Source: Pseudomonas citronellolis (GTDB lineage: Bacteria > Pseudomonadota > Gammaproteobacteria > Pseudomonadales > Pseudomonadaceae). From it: 64,000 bases of DNA. Each line of letters starts with the position of its first letter. Position 1 is the first letter of the stretch. This document shows positions 1-13,373 of the stretch, piece by piece. The stretch spans positions 86,199-150,198 of the forward strand of contig NZ_FOLS01000017.1 of assembly GCF_900112375.1 (NCBI RefSeq), in the 5' to 3' direction. The notes beneath the pieces were generated by a model. The model saw only the letters and a list, made by a program, of their open reading frames with translations. It was not told the DNA's origin and ran no database searches. The position numbers were made by a program, and so were the translations under genes.

Positions 1-238
1 TGCCGATGGTCTGGATCAGCTCGCAACTGCCGTTCCGGCACAGCTCGTCGATCAGCGCGCGGCGATCGTCGCGCTCGGTGATGCGGAACTGCACCTTGAT
101 CAGTTCGTGATCGTTGAGCGCACGCTCCAGCTCGGCCATGACGCCTTCGGTAAGACCGTTTTCGGCAACGGTCAATACAGGCTTCAGGTGGTGGCCGATA
201 GATTTGAACTGTTTCTTCTGCTCCTGAGTGAGCGCCAT
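1..238 (-). CDS. yhbY: YhbY family CRS1/YhbY (CRM) RNA-binding protein, 3' end cut off
   Basis: The product binds RNA and associates with pre-50S ribosomal particles in bacteria studied so far. The visible 79 codons begin MALTQEQKKQFKSIGHHLKP and continue through VLTVAENGLTEGVMAELERA, the usual N-terminal half of a CRM domain of about 100 residues. The C-terminus lies before position 1. The gene diverges from rlmE across a 78-bp gap, the arrangement seen in many gammaproteobacteria and one that fits a joint role in large-subunit assembly. I am confident in the family; the cellular role is inferred from homologues. Confidence 0.95.
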   Translation of the reverse strand, partial: MALTQEQKKQFKSIGHHLKPVLTVAENGLTEGVMAELERALNDHELIKVQFRITERDDRRALIDELCRNGSCELIQTIG

Positions 239-316
239 AATCAGACCCCTGGGAAAAAAGGCGGATATTCTACCCGAGTTTCGGTTTACCGGGTGCCCGC
301 TCAGACGAGGTAACAA

Positions 317-940
317 GTGGCCCGTTCCAAGACTAGCCATCGCTGGCTGAAAGAACACTTCGACGATCCGTACGTGAAGATGGCGCAACGCGACGGCTAC
401 CGCTCGCGCGCCAGCTACAAGCTGCTGGAGATCCAGGAGAAGGATCGCATCCTGCACCCGGGCATGACCGTGGTCGACCTCGGCGCCGCGCCGGGCGGCT
501 GGTCGCAGGTCACCAGCCGGGTGATCGGCGACAAGGGCACGCTGATCGCCTCGGACATCCTGCCGATGGACAGCATCCCGGACGTCACCTTCATCCAGGG
601 CGACTTCACCGAGGACGAGGTCTTCGCCCGGTTGCTCGAGGCCATCGGAGAAAATCCGGTAGACCTTGTGATTTCCGATATGGCCCCCAATATGAGTGGA
701 CTGCCCGCCGTGGACATGCCCCGTGCGATGTTCCTCTGCGAGCTGGCGCTGGACCTGTGCACCCGGGTGCTGCGACCGGGCGGCGATTTCCTGATCAAGA
801 TCTTCCAGGGCGAGGGCTTCGACACCTACCTGAAGACGGTCCGCGAGAATTTCGAGAAGGTGCAGATGCGCAAGCCGCTGTCCTCCCGCGACCGCTCCCG
901 CGAGCAATATCTGCTCGCACGGGGCTTCCGCGGGGCCTAG
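317..940 (+). CDS. rlmE: 23S rRNA 2'-O-ribose U2552 methyltransferase RlmE (FtsJ/RrmJ)
   Basis: It methylates the 2'-OH of U2552 in the A loop of 23S rRNA, using S-adenosylmethionine, during late 50S maturation. The 207-residue protein has the SAM-binding motif [13 protein letters not shown] at residues 52-64. All four residues of the catalytic K-D-K-E tetrad are present: Lys35, Asp121 (SDMAPNMSG), Lys161 (LIKIFQG) and Glu196. The start is GTG, placed 7 bases after the AGG of ACGAGG; no ATG lies nearby in frame. It precedes ftsH by 189 bases, as in the rlmE-ftsH heat-shock operon of E. coli. I did not find a convincing heat-shock promoter between the two. Confidence 0.97.
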   Translation: MARSKTSHRWLKEHFDDPYVKMAQRDGYRSRASYKLLEIQEKDRILHPGMTVVDLGAAPGGWSQVTSRVIGDKGTLIASDILPMDSIPDVTFIQGDFTEDEVFARLLEAIGENPVDLVISDMAPNMSGLPAVDMPRAMFLCELALDLCTRVLRPGGDFLIKIFQGEGFDTYLKTVRENFEKVQMRKPLSSRDRSREQYLLARGFRGA

Positions 941-991
941 ACTGCGACGAATGGGCCGTCTGTCCGTCCACTCCACGCAAGTAGGGCTTGT

Positions 992-1007
992 CCCGGCTCG
1001 CGCCGGG
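992..1007. other. GC hairpin between rlmE and ftsH
   Basis: A perfect 6-bp stem (CCCGGC/GCCGGG) closes a TCGC loop in the 189-bp rlmE-ftsH gap. It is followed by GTTCAT rather than a T tract, so an ordinary intrinsic terminator is unlikely. It may be a weak attenuating or stabilising structure. Nothing else recognisable lies in this gap. Confidence 0.3.
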
Positions 1008-1129
1008 GTTCATAAAGGGTTACAGACGCCTCCTACGTCGCTAGGGGTTGTGTAGTAATTTGGCCGGAAGGAGTCTGGCCGTCGTGTGAAGCGGTTTCCA
1101 GGGCGGAGCCGGCTTCAGAGGGTAATCAA

Positions 1130-3058
<1,929 letters not shown>

Positions 3059-3067
3059 GAGCACTAG

Positions 3068-3937
3068 ATGAGTTTCGAGCTGTACCCGACCCGGTTGCCT
3101 TGCGGCAACCGGGTTCTTGATTTAGGGCGTACCCATGTCATGGGTATCCTCAACGTCACCCCGGACTCCTTCTCCGACGGCGGCCGCTTCAGCCAGCGCG
3201 ACGTCGCGTTGCGCCACGCCGTCGCGATGGTCGAGGCTGGCGCCAGCCTGATCGATGTGGGCGGCGAGTCGACCCGTCCGGGCGCGCGCCTGGTGTCGCC
3301 GACCGAGGAGCTGGAGCGCGTGGCGCCGGTGGTGGAAGCCATCGCCCGCGAACTGGACGTGGTGATTTCCGTCGATACCTCGACGCCTGCGGTGATGCGC
3401 GAGACCGCGCGCCTGGGCGCCGGGCTGATCAACGACGTGCGTTCGCTGCAGCGTGACGGCGCGCTGGATGCCGCGGTGGATACCGGCCTGGCCGTGTGCC
3501 TGATGCACATGCGCGGCGAGCCGAGCAGCATGCAGGACGACCCGCGCTACCCCGACATCCTGGCCGAGGTGCATGGCTTCCTCGCCGAGCGCATCGCCGT
3601 CTGCGAGGCGGCGGGAATCGCGCGCGAGCGCCTGGTGCTGGATCCCGGCTTCGGCTTCGCCAAGACCCAGGCGCATAACCTGGTGTTGTTCCAGCGCATG
3701 GAGCGTCTGCTGGAACTGGGCTGCCCGCTGCTGGTCGGAGTGTCGCGCAAGAGCATGATCGGCCGCGCGCTAGGGCGCGAGGTCGGTGACCGTCTGTATG
3801 GCAGCCTGGCGCTGGCGGCCTTGGCCGTGGCCAAGGGGGCGCGCATCATTCGCGTGCACGACGTTGCCGAAACGGTGGATGTGGTCCGCATGATCGATGC
3901 GGTGGAACAGGCTAAGGAAGAAGGAATGACAGCATGA
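3068..3937 (+). CDS. folP: dihydropteroate synthase FolP
   Basis: It condenses 6-hydroxymethyl-7,8-dihydropterin pyrophosphate with p-aminobenzoate to give dihydropteroate, the sulfonamide-sensitive step of folate synthesis. The 289-residue TIM-barrel protein carries the signature [18 protein letters not shown] (24-41), [11 protein letters not shown], the loop RSLQRDGAL and the phosphate-binding segment [11 protein letters not shown]. The start at 3068 has only a weak purine stretch (GAGAG) upstream, but it is needed for the first strand before MGILNV. Codons 8-16 coincide with a perfect 11-bp hairpin. The stop overlaps the glmM start (ATGA), so translation is probably coupled. Confidence 0.96.
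   Translation: MSFELYPTRLPCGNRVLDLGRTHVMGILNVTPDSFSDGGRFSQRDVALRHAVAMVEAGASLIDVGGESTRPGARLVSPTEELERVAPVVEAIARELDVVISVDTSTPAVMRETARLGAGLINDVRSLQRDGALDAAVDTGLAVCLMHMRGEPSSMQDDPRYPDILAEVHGFLAERIAVCEAAGIARERLVLDPGFGFAKTQAHNLVLFQRMERLLELGCPLLVGVSRKSMIGRALGREVGDRLYGSLALAALAVAKGARIIRVHDVAETVDVVRMIDAVEQAKEEGMTA
3089..3114 (+). other. Perfect 11-bp hairpin within the first codons of folP
   Basis: ACCCGGTTGCC pairs without mismatch with GGCAACCGGGT around a TTGC tetraloop, followed by TCTTGATTT. It lies about 20 bases downstream of the folP ATG and about 30 after the ftsH stop. The stem-loop could attenuate transcription or hinder early translation. It is a computed structure by eye only. Confidence 0.6.
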
Positions 3938-5274
3938 GCAGGAAATATTTCGGTACCGATGGCATCCGTGGCCGCGTCGGCACGCCGCCGATCACGCCGG
4001 ACTTCGTGCTCAAGCTGGGCTGGGCGGTAGGTATGGCTTTCCGCCAGCAGGGCAAGTGCCGCGTGCTGGTCGGCAAGGACACGCGGATTTCCGGCTACAT
4101 GTTCGAATCGGCCCTGGAGGCCGGCCTGTCGGCCGCCGGCGCCGACGTGATGCTGCTGGGCCCGATGCCGACCCCCGGCATCGCCTACCTGACGCGCACC
4201 TTCCACGCCGAGGCCGGCATCGTCATCAGCGCCTCGCACAATCCCCACGACGACAACGGCATCAAGTTCTTCTCCGGCCAGGGCACCAAGCTGCCGGACG
4301 ACGTCGAGCTGATGATCGAAGAACTGATCGACACGCCCATGACGGTCGTCGACTCCGCGCGCCTGGGCAAGGTCTCGCGGATCAACGACGCCGCCGGCCG
4401 CTACATCGAGTTCTGCAAGAGCAGCGTGCCCACCAGCACCGACTTCTCCGGCCTGCGCCTGGTCGTCGACTGCGCCCATGGCGCCACCTACAAGGTCGCG
4501 CCCAGCGTGTTCCGCGAGCTGGGTGCCCAGGTTTCGGTGATCGGCGCGCAGCCCAACGGCCTGAACATCAACGACAACTGCGGTTCCACCCACGTCGCCG
4601 CGTTGCAGGCGGCGGTCATCGCCGAGCAGGCTGACATGGGCATCGCCTTCGACGGCGACGGCGACCGCGTGATGATGGTCGACCATACCGGCGCGGTGGT
4701 GGACGGCGACGAGATCCTCTTCCTGATCGCCCGTGACATGCAGGAGCGCAACCGCCTGCAGGGCGGCGTGGTCGGCACCCTGATGAGCAACCTGGGCCTG
4801 GAACTGGCCCTGGCCGACCTGCAGATCCCCTTCACCCGGGCCAAGGTCGGCGACCGCTACGTGATGGCGGAAATGCTCGATCGCGGCTGGCAGTTGGGTG
4901 GCGAGAACTCCGGCCACGTGGTCTGCGCCCAGCACACCACCACCGGCGACGCCATCATCGCCTCGCTGCAGGTGCTGATGGCGCTGAAGAGCCGCGGCCA
5001 GACCCTCGCCGAGGCGCGCCAGGGCATCCGCAGGTTCCCGCAGGTGCTGATCAACGTGCGCTACCAGGGCAAGGACGTCGATCCCATCGAGCATCCGGCG
5101 GTCAAGGAGGCTTGCGCCCGCGTCACCGAAAGCATGGCTGGCCGTGGTCGCGTGCTGCTGCGCAAGTCCGGCACCGAACCGCTGGTGCGGGTGATGGTCG
5201 AGGGCGACGAAGAGACCCGGGTGCGTGCCTACGCCGAACAGCTGGCGAAGGTCGTAACCGAGGTATGTGCTTGA
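3934..5274 (+). CDS. glmM: phosphoglucosamine mutase GlmM
   Basis: It converts glucosamine-6-phosphate to glucosamine-1-phosphate, feeding UDP-GlcNAc, peptidoglycan and LPS synthesis. The 446-residue protein has the four hallmarks of alpha-D-phosphohexomutases: active-site Ser101 in [12 protein letters not shown], the magnesium loop DGDGDR (Asp240, 242, 244), the sugar-binding GGENSGH (322-328) and the phosphate-binding [12 protein letters not shown] near the C-terminus. Ser101 must be phosphorylated for activity in homologues. The start overlaps the folP stop by four bases, which fits the common folP-glmM operon. Confidence 0.98.
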   Translation: MSRKYFGTDGIRGRVGTPPITPDFVLKLGWAVGMAFRQQGKCRVLVGKDTRISGYMFESALEAGLSAAGADVMLLGPMPTPGIAYLTRTFHAEAGIVISASHNPHDDNGIKFFSGQGTKLPDDVELMIEELIDTPMTVVDSARLGKVSRINDAAGRYIEFCKSSVPTSTDFSGLRLVVDCAHGATYKVAPSVFRELGAQVSVIGAQPNGLNINDNCGSTHVAALQAAVIAEQADMGIAFDGDGDRVMMVDHTGAVVDGDEILFLIARDMQERNRLQGGVVGTLMSNLGLELALADLQIPFTRAKVGDRYVMAEMLDRGWQLGGENSGHVVCAQHTTTGDAIIASLQVLMALKSRGQTLAEARQGIRRFPQVLINVRYQGKDVDPIEHPAVKEACARVTESMAGRGRVLLRKSGTEPLVRVMVEGDEETRVRAYAEQLAKVVTEVCA

Positions 5275-5280
5275 TTTCTC

Positions 5281-5309
5281 TTGTCAGTCCGATTTTTGTC
5301 GAGTAACAT
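5281..5309 (+). promoter_or_regulatory. Candidate sigma-70 promoter for tpiA
   Basis: TTGTCA and TAACAT are separated by 17 bases, with the predicted start about 25 bases before the tpiA ATG. The -35 element matches consensus at five of six bases and the -10 at four. It lies in the short glmM-tpiA gap, so tpiA may be transcribed both from this site and by read-through from glmM. Confidence 0.5.
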
Positions 5310-5339
5310 CTGCGCCCACTTTGCTCAGCGAGGTACAGC

Positions 5340-6095
5340 ATGCGTCGACCCTTAGTGGCCGGGAACTGGAAAATGCACGGTACCCGCTCCAGTGTTGCGG
5401 AGCTGATCAAAGGCTTGCGACAACTGGCTCTGCCTACAGGTGTCGACGTGGCGGTTCTGCCGCCCTGTCTGTACATCAATCAGGTTCTTCAGGGCCTGGA
5501 TGGCAAGGCGGTTGCGGTCGGTGCGCAGAACTGCGCTATCGAGCCGATGCAGGGCGCCCTCACGGGCGAGATTGCTGCCAGCCAGCTGGCCGATGCCGGT
5601 TGTTCCCTGGTTCTGGTGGGGCACTCCGAGCGCCGCCAGGTGCTGGGCGAAAGCGATGGTGTCATCAGTCGCAAGTTCGCCGCGGCGCAATCCTGTGGCC
5701 TGGTTCCTGTGTTGTGCGTGGGCGAGACCCGCGAGCAGCGCGAAGCCGGCAAGACCCTCGAGGTCGTCGGGCGTCAGTTGAGCTCGGTGATAGAAGATTT
5801 GGGCGTCGGGGCTTTCTCCCGCGCCGTAGTGGCTTACGAGCCGGTGTGGGCAATCGGGACGGGGCTTACCGCCTCGCCTGAAGAAGCCCAGGAAGTACAT
5901 GCGGCCATCCGTGCGCAATTGGCGGCAGAGAATGCCGAGGTCGCCCGCGGGGTTCGCCTGCTTTACGGCGGTAGCGTCAAGGCAGCGAACGCGGTCGAAC
6001 TGTTCGGCATGCCGGACATCGATGGGGGGCTGATTGGTGGTGCCTCCCTGAATGCGGATGAGTTCGGCGCGATCTGTCGCGCCGCGGGAAGCTGA
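5340..6095 (+). CDS. tpiA: triose-phosphate isomerase TpiA
   Basis: It interconverts dihydroxyacetone phosphate and glyceraldehyde-3-phosphate in central carbon metabolism. The 251-residue (beta/alpha)8 protein has Lys11 in GNWKM, the electrophile His95 in VGHSERR, catalytic Glu167 in [11 protein letters not shown], and the phosphate-binding LLYGGSVK and GGLIGGASL segments. The ATG follows GCGAGG at good spacing. Only two bases separate its stop from secG, so the pair is probably one transcript. Confidence 0.98.
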   Translation: MRRPLVAGNWKMHGTRSSVAELIKGLRQLALPTGVDVAVLPPCLYINQVLQGLDGKAVAVGAQNCAIEPMQGALTGEIAASQLADAGCSLVLVGHSERRQVLGESDGVISRKFAAAQSCGLVPVLCVGETREQREAGKTLEVVGRQLSSVIEDLGVGAFSRAVVAYEPVWAIGTGLTASPEEAQEVHAAIRAQLAAENAEVARGVRLLYGGSVKAANAVELFGMPDIDGGLIGGASLNADEFGAICRAAGS

Positions 6096-6097
6096 AG

Positions 6098-6490
6098 ATG
6101 CTGGAAACAGTTGTAATCGTGATTCACCTGCTGATGGCGCTGGGTCTGGTTGTACTGGTCCTGCTTCAGCATGGCAAGGGTGCGGATGCCGGTGCCTCCT
6201 TTGGCGCTGGTGCTTCGGGTACCGTTTTCGGTAGCCAGGGTTCCGCAACCTTCCTCAGTCGTTTTACTGCTGTACTGGCTGCAGTTTTTTTCATTACCAG
6301 CTTGGGTTTAGCGTATTTCGCTAAAGAAAAAGCTGATATGATACGTCACATCGGACTTCCTGATCCGGCAGTGATGGAGCAGAAGCAGGAGAAGGTCCCG
6401 GCAACCTCCGACGTGCCGGCGACCCAGGGGCAGCAACAAGCCCCGGCAGCTGGCAACGGTGACGTTCCGGCAGCTCCTGAGCAGAAGTAA
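6098..6490 (+). CDS. secG: Sec translocon auxiliary subunit SecG
   Basis: SecG is the small accessory subunit of the SecYEG protein-export channel in the inner membrane. The 130-residue protein shows two hydrophobic segments (about 3-22 and 50-72) flanking a glycine-rich cytoplasmic loop ([21 protein letters not shown]), the standard SecG layout. The C-terminal tail of about 40 residues is rich in Pro, Ala and Gln and probably disordered. The tRNA-Leu gene begins 14 bases after the stop, so the mRNA and tRNA may be co-transcribed and processed. Confidence 0.95.
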   Translation: MLETVVIVIHLLMALGLVVLVLLQHGKGADAGASFGAGASGTVFGSQGSATFLSRFTAVLAAVFFITSLGLAYFAKEKADMIRHIGLPDPAVMEQKQEKVPATSDVPATQGQQQAPAAGNGDVPAAPEQK

Positions 6491-6503
6491 GGCAAAGGTT
6501 TTT

Positions 6504-6589
6504 GCCGAGGTGGTGGAATTGGTAGACACGCTACCTTGAGGTGGTAGTGGCCATAGGCTGTAGGGGTTCGAGTCCCCTCCTCGGTACCA
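6504..6589 (+). tRNA. tRNA-Leu (anticodon GAG)
   Basis: The acceptor halves GCCGAGG and CCTCGGT pair, with a G-U at position 1:72. The anticodon stem CTACC/GGTAG encloses TTGAGGT, placing the anticodon GAG at 6538-6540. A long variable arm, the TTCGAGTC T loop and an encoded CCA complete a class II tRNA. It reads CUC and CUU leucine codons. Confidence 0.97.
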
Positions 6590-6596
6590 TATACGA

Positions 6597-6616
6597 AGCC
6601 CCGCATGCGGGGCTTT
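6597..6616 (+). terminator. Intrinsic terminator after tRNA-Leu
   Basis: AGCCCCGC and GCGGGGCT form an 8-bp stem with a two-base spacer (AT), so the loop must open somewhat, followed by TTTCGTTT. It probably ends the tpiA-secG-tRNA-Leu transcript. Confidence 0.8.
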
Positions 6617-6633
6617 CGTTTCCGGTGCGTCGG

Positions 6634-6662
6634 TTGACCTGGATAGGGTGTAACCGTATAAT
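6634..6662 (+). promoter_or_regulatory. Strong sigma-70 promoter for tRNA-fMet
   Basis: TTGACC and a consensus TATAAT are separated by 17 bases. The predicted start falls about 10 bases before the first tRNA base. Consensus elements this close are typical of stable RNA genes. Confidence 0.85.
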
Positions 6663-6678
6663 TTCGCACCAGCTTTGA

Positions 6679-6755
<77 letters not shown>

Positions 6756-6765
6756 GTTATGGCAG

Positions 6766-6787
6766 AGCCCCTTTTCAGGGGCTTTTT
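6766..6787 (+). terminator. Intrinsic terminator after tRNA-fMet
   Basis: AGCCCC and GGGGCT form a six-pair stem around TTTTCA and are followed directly by a T tract (five Ts counting the last stem base). It separates the tRNA from the rimP operon, although some read-through would be expected by analogy with metY-nusA in E. coli. Confidence 0.85.
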
Positions 6788-6883
6788 GCTAGCTGGACAG
6801 TCCGCGCCGCCGTTGCTGGGCGGCCCTTTAGGGATGGGCGTTTCGCCCATTTTTCGTTTCTACGGCATACGCGAGGCGATCAG

Positions 6884-7342
6884 GTGTCGAGCAAGCTAGA
6901 ACAGTTGCAGGCCTTGCTGGCCCCTGTGGTAGAGGCGCTCGGCTACGAGTGCTGGGGCCTCGAGTTCCTGTCCCAGGGACGTCATTCCCTGCTGAGGGTT
7001 TATATCGACAAGGCCGACGGCATCCTGATCGAGGACTGCGAGACGGTCAGTCGTCAGGTCAGCGGCGTGCTCGACGTCGAGGACCCGATCAGCGGCGAAT
7101 ACACCTTGGAAGTTTCCTCCCCGGGTATGGACCGCCCGCTGTTCACCCTCGAGCAGTTCGCCCGCTACGTTGGCGAGCAAGTGAAGATCAAGTTGCGCGT
7201 GCCCTTCGAGCGACGCCGCAACTTCCAGGGCGTCCTCCGCGGTGTGGAGGAGCAGGACGTGGTGGTCCTGGTGGATGACCATGAATACCTGCTGCCGATC
7301 GATTCGATCGATAAGGCCAACATCATTCCCCGATTTGAGTGA
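6884..7342 (+). CDS. rimP: ribosome maturation factor RimP
   Basis: RimP is needed for maturation of the 30S subunit. The 152-residue protein has the usual two-domain form: an N-terminal alpha/beta domain with [13 protein letters not shown] and [18 protein letters not shown], and a C-terminal SH3-like barrel after SSPGMDRPL. The start is GTG, 7 bases after GAGG. It heads the conserved rimP-nusA-infB-rbfA-truB-rpsO-pnp series, and nusA follows after 46 bases. Confidence 0.96.
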   Translation: MSSKLEQLQALLAPVVEALGYECWGLEFLSQGRHSLLRVYIDKADGILIEDCETVSRQVSGVLDVEDPISGEYTLEVSSPGMDRPLFTLEQFARYVGEQVKIKLRVPFERRRNFQGVLRGVEEQDVVVLVDDHEYLLPIDSIDKANIIPRFE

Positions 7343-7388
7343 GCCGCGGATCAAGCGGATTCCAATGGATTGAAAGGCGAGGCGTACG

Positions 7389-8870
7389 ATGAGCAAAGAA
7401 GTACTGCTGGTTGTTGAGTCGGTATCCAACGAGAAGGGTGTACCGCCCGGCGTGATTTTCGAGGCGTTGGAACTGGCTCTGGCGACCGCCACCAAGAAGC
7501 GTTTCGAGGACGAGGTCGACCTGCGCGTGCAGATCAACCGCACCAACGGCAACTACGACACCTTCCGTCGCTGGACCGTGGTCGAGGACGAAGACTACTC
7601 CAACCCGGCCGCCGAGCTGACCGTCGAAGACGTGCAGGAAAGCCATCCGGGCACCAAGGCCGGCGACGTCATCGAAGAGAAGATCGAGTCCATCGAGTTC
7701 GGCCGCATCGCCGCCCAGACCGCTAAGCAGGTCATCGTGCAGAAGGTCCGCGAGGCCGAGCGCGCCCAGGTGGTCGACGCCTACCGCGAGAAGGTCGGCG
7801 AGATCATCTCCGGCACCGTCAAGAAGGTCACCCGCGACAACGTCATCGTCGACCTGGGCAACAACGCCGAAGCGCTGCTGGCCCGCGACCAGATCATCCC
7901 GCGCGAGACCTTCCGCGTCGGCACCCGCGTGCGTGCCCTGCTCAAGGAAATCCGCAGCGAGAACCGCGGCCCGCAACTGGTCCTCTCGCGCACCGCGCCG
8001 GAGATGCTGGTCGAACTGTTCCGCATCGAAGTGCCGGAAATCGCCGAGCAGCTGATCGATGTCATGGCCGCTGCCCGTGACCCGGGCTCGCGCGCCAAGA
8101 TCGCGGTCCGCTCCAAGGACAAGCGCATCGACCCGCAGGGCGCCTGCATCGGCATGCGCGGTTCGCGCGTCCAGGCCGTGTCCGGCGAGCTGGGCGGCGA
8201 GCGCGTGGACATCGTCCTGTGGGACGACAACCCTGCGCAGTTCGTCATCAACGCCATGGCTCCGGCCGAAGTGGCAGCCATCATCGTCGACGAAGATACC
8301 CACACCATGGATATCGCCGTCGCCGAGGACAACCTGGCCCAGGCCATCGGCCGCAGCGGCCAGAACGTCCGCCTGGCCAGCCAACTGACCGGCTGGACGC
8401 TGAACGTGATGACCGAGGCCGACATCCAGGCCAAGCAGCAGGCCGAGACCGGCGACATCCTGCAGCGCTTCGTCGACGAGCTGGATGTCGACGAGGAACT
8501 GGCCCAGGTGCTGGTCGAGGAAGGCTTCACCACCCTGGAAGAAATCGCCTACGTACCGATGGAAGAGATGCTCAACATCGACGGCTTTGACGAAGACATC
8601 GTCAACGAGCTGCGCTCGCGCGCCAAGGACCGTCTGTTGACCAAAGCCATCGCGACCGAGGAAAAACTTGCCGACGCGCAACCGGCCGAAGACCTGCTCA
8701 GCCTCGATGGCATGACCAAAGAGCTGGCCTTGGACCTGGTGCTGCGTGGCGTAACCACCCGTGAAGATCTTGCCGAGCAGTCTATCGACGACCTGCTCGA
8801 CATCGACGGCATGGACGAAGAGCGTGCCGGCAAGTTGATCATGGCCGCCCGGGCCCATTGGTTCGAGTAA
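7389..8870 (+). CDS. nusA: transcription termination/antitermination factor NusA
   Basis: NusA binds RNA polymerase and modulates pausing, intrinsic termination and rRNA antitermination. The 493 residues show the N-terminal polymerase-binding domain (1-125), an S1 domain ([20 protein letters not shown], from about 137), two KH domains ([14 protein letters not shown] near 254 and [12 protein letters not shown] near 318), and two C-terminal helix-hairpin-helix acidic repeats (LNIDGFDED and LDIDGMDEE). That is the full gammaproteobacterial form. A GGCGAGG ribosome-binding site precedes the ATG. It acts together with the boxA present in the rRNA leader at the end of this window. Confidence 0.98.
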   Translation: MSKEVLLVVESVSNEKGVPPGVIFEALELALATATKKRFEDEVDLRVQINRTNGNYDTFRRWTVVEDEDYSNPAAELTVEDVQESHPGTKAGDVIEEKIESIEFGRIAAQTAKQVIVQKVREAERAQVVDAYREKVGEIISGTVKKVTRDNVIVDLGNNAEALLARDQIIPRETFRVGTRVRALLKEIRSENRGPQLVLSRTAPEMLVELFRIEVPEIAEQLIDVMAAARDPGSRAKIAVRSKDKRIDPQGACIGMRGSRVQAVSGELGGERVDIVLWDDNPAQFVINAMAPAEVAAIIVDEDTHTMDIAVAEDNLAQAIGRSGQNVRLASQLTGWTLNVMTEADIQAKQQAETGDILQRFVDELDVDEELAQVLVEEGFTTLEEIAYVPMEEMLNIDGFDEDIVNELRSRAKDRLLTKAIATEEKLADAQPAEDLLSLDGMTKELALDLVLRGVTTREDLAEQSIDDLLDIDGMDEERAGKLIMAARAHWFE

Positions 8871-8897
8871 GCATTCGCGGCCTGAGGAGAGAAATGC

Positions 8898-11426
<2,529 letters not shown>

Positions 11427-11448
11427 GGGCCGACGAGCGTAAACGCAG

Positions 11449-11480
11449 CGCCCGGGTCAGCCTTGCTGATCCGGGCGTTT
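11449..11480 (+). terminator. Terminator-like hairpin between infB and rbfA
   Basis: A 13-bp stem, with one G-U pair and a CTT loop, is followed by only three Ts (TTTGCC). The short tail suggests a partial terminator or an mRNA-processing site rather than a full stop, because rbfA lies 49 bases further on without an obvious promoter. Confidence 0.5.
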
Positions 11481-11529
11481 GCCGCTTATTCGTCCGGTGC
11501 CCATGGGCCACCGGAAGCAGGTTAGGAAA

Positions 11530-11919
11530 ATGGCAAAAGAGTACAGCCGTACCCAACGTATCGGCGATCAGATGCAGCGCGAACTGGCGCTGCTGATCCA
11601 GCGCGAGGTCAAGGACCCGCGCCTGGGCCTGGTGACCATCACTGGCGTCGACGTGGCGCGCGACCTGTCCCACGCCAAGGTGTTCATCACCGTGATGGGG
11701 CAGGACGACAACGCCGAGCTGATCAAGCAGAACGTCTCGATCCTCAACGACGCTGCCGGCTTCCTGCGCATGCACCTGGGCAAGGCGATGAAGCTGCGCA
11801 CTGTGCCGCAGCTGCATTTCAGCTATGACGCCAGCATCCGCCGCGGTGCCGAGCTGTCGGCGCTGATCGAGCGGGCGGTGGCGGAAGACCGTCGTCACGG
11901 TGGCGGTTCCGAGGAGTAA
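11530..11919 (+). CDS. rbfA: 30S ribosome-binding factor RbfA
   Basis: RbfA binds free 30S subunits and the 5' region of 16S rRNA for late maturation and cold adaptation. The 129-residue KH-fold protein begins [20 protein letters not shown] and contains [11 protein letters not shown] and [17 protein letters not shown], all typical. An upstream in-frame ATG at 11479 would add 17 unrelated residues. The start at 11530 is preferred because TTAGGA lies just before it. The stop is four bases before the truB GTG. Confidence 0.96.
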   Translation: MAKEYSRTQRIGDQMQRELALLIQREVKDPRLGLVTITGVDVARDLSHAKVFITVMGQDDNAELIKQNVSILNDAAGFLRMHLGKAMKLRTVPQLHFSYDASIRRGAELSALIERAVAEDRRHGGGSEE

Positions 11920-11922
11920 GGC

Positions 11923-12837
11923 GTGGCCCAGGTGAAACGTATCCGCCGTGCGGTCAACGGCGTGCTGGTGCTCGACAAGCCGCGCGGCATGAGCTCCAAC
12001 CAGGCCCTGCAGAAGGTGCGCTGGCTGCTCAATGCGGAAAAGGCCGGGCACACCGGCAGCCTCGACCCCCTGGCCACCGGCGTGCTGCCGCTGTGCTTCG
12101 GCGAGGCCACCAAGTTCTCCCAGTACCTGCTGGATGCCGACAAGGGCTACGAGACCGTGGCCCAGCTCGGCGTCACCACCACCACCGGCGACGCCGAGGG
12201 CGAAGTGCTCGAGGAACGCCAGGTGACCGTCGGTCGGGAGGCCCTGGAGGCCGTGCTGCCGCGTTTCCGTGGCGAAATAGAGCAGGTGCCGCCGATGTAT
12301 TCGGCACTGAAGAAGGATGGCCAGCCGCTGTACAAGCTGGCCCGTGCAGGAGAGGTAGTGGAGCGCGAGGCGCGTTCTGTTACTATTGCGCGCCTGGAAC
12401 TGCTGGCCTTCGAGGCGCCCTGCGCCACCCTGGCCGTTTCCTGCAGCAAGGGCACCTACATCCGCACCCTGGTCGAGGACATCGGCCGCGAGCTGGACTG
12501 CGGTGCCCACGTGGCCGCGCTGCGGCGTACCCAGGCGGGGCCCTTCGGCCTGGCCCAGGCGGTGACGCTGGAGGAACTGGTGCAGGCCCATGCCGAGGGC
12601 GGCAACGAGGCCCTCGACCGCTTCCTGCTGCCGGTGGACGCCGGCCTGGAGCACTGGCCGCTGCTGCAGTTGTCCGAGCACAGCGCCTACTACTGGCTGC
12701 ACGGGCAGCCGGTGCGGGCACCCGAGGCACCGAAGTTCGGCATGCTGCGGGTACAGGATCACGAGGGTCGCTTCATCGGTATCGGTGAAGTGACCGACGA
12801 CGGGCGCATCGCGCCGCGTCGACTGATTCGGTCGTAA
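11923..12837 (+). CDS. truB: tRNA pseudouridine(55) synthase TruB
   Basis: TruB isomerises U55 in the T loop of tRNAs. The 304-residue protein has the catalytic Asp48 in [18 protein letters not shown], the motif [14 protein letters not shown] near the N-terminus, and [16 protein letters not shown] in the second half. The C-terminal PUA-like region is present. The start is GTG preceded by GAGGAG. It belongs to the nusA-infB operon. Confidence 0.97.
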   Translation: MAQVKRIRRAVNGVLVLDKPRGMSSNQALQKVRWLLNAEKAGHTGSLDPLATGVLPLCFGEATKFSQYLLDADKGYETVAQLGVTTTTGDAEGEVLEERQVTVGREALEAVLPRFRGEIEQVPPMYSALKKDGQPLYKLARAGEVVEREARSVTIARLELLAFEAPCATLAVSCSKGTYIRTLVEDIGRELDCGAHVAALRRTQAGPFGLAQAVTLEELVQAHAEGGNEALDRFLLPVDAGLEHWPLLQLSEHSAYYWLHGQPVRAPEAPKFGMLRVQDHEGRFIGIGEVTDDGRIAPRRLIRS

Positions 12838-12936
12838 GGCCGGAAACCCGAGGGTGGCTGTCAACAGGCACGGTCACACCTCCTTTATGAACACAGGGAA
12901 AAGTCCCTGGCCTGTTACCTCAGAGGAAAGCCCATC

Positions 12937-13206
12937 ATGGCACTGAGCGTCCAAGAGAAAGCCCAGATCGTAAACGAGTACAAGCAAGCTGAAGGCGACA
13001 CCGGTTCCCCGGAAGTGCAGGTTGCACTGCTGTCCGCCAACATCAACAAGCTGCAGGACCACTTCAAGGCCAACGGCAAAGACCACCACTCCCGTCGTGG
13101 CCTGATCCGCATGGTCAACCAGCGCCGCAAGCTGCTGGACTACCTGAAGAACAAGGACACCGCTCGTTACAGCGCCCTGATCGGTCGCCTGGGCCTGCGT
13201 CGCTAA
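12937..13206 (+). CDS. rpsO: 30S ribosomal protein S15
   Basis: S15 is a primary binder of the 16S rRNA central domain. The 89-residue product ([15 protein letters not shown]..., [38 protein letters not shown]) is full length. The 99-bp gap from truB holds a CAGGGA/TCCCTG hairpin at 12894-12909 close to the AGAGGAAA ribosome-binding site. In E. coli S15 represses its own translation through a leader structure; a similar role here is inference only. Confidence 0.98.
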   Translation: MALSVQEKAQIVNEYKQAEGDTGSPEVQVALLSANINKLQDHFKANGKDHHSRRGLIRMVNQRRKLLDYLKNKDTARYSALIGRLGLRR

Positions 13207-13223
13207 GACGGCAAGCCTGAAGT

Positions 13224-13298
13224 GGGAAGCTGGGAGTCTGGGGTCGACGGTCGGTGCAAACCGGCCGTTGGCTTCGGGCTCCCGGCTTCTCGCTTTTT
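13224..13298 (+). terminator. Large double hairpin with T tract between rpsO and pnp
   Basis: An outer arm at 13224-13236 pairs with 13279-13291 (13 bp, including two G-U pairs). It encloses an inner 9-bp hairpin, 13247-13255 with 13260-13268, capped by a GCAA tetraloop. CGCTTTTT follows. It looks like the rpsO terminator, and by analogy with E. coli the region could also be an RNase III site controlling pnp. Confidence 0.75.
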
Positions 13299-13373
13299 AG
13301 GGAATGTCATCGGGTCCGACTCCCGGCATTTCCACGATTTCCCCCAAGGCAACTAAGTGAAGGTAAAGACACC

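Noticed and set aside
941..1129. A heat-shock (sigma-32) promoter upstream of ftsH, expected from E. coli
   Set aside because: I looked for CTTGAAA and CCCCATNT-type elements at the right spacing; the best candidates match too poorly to claim.
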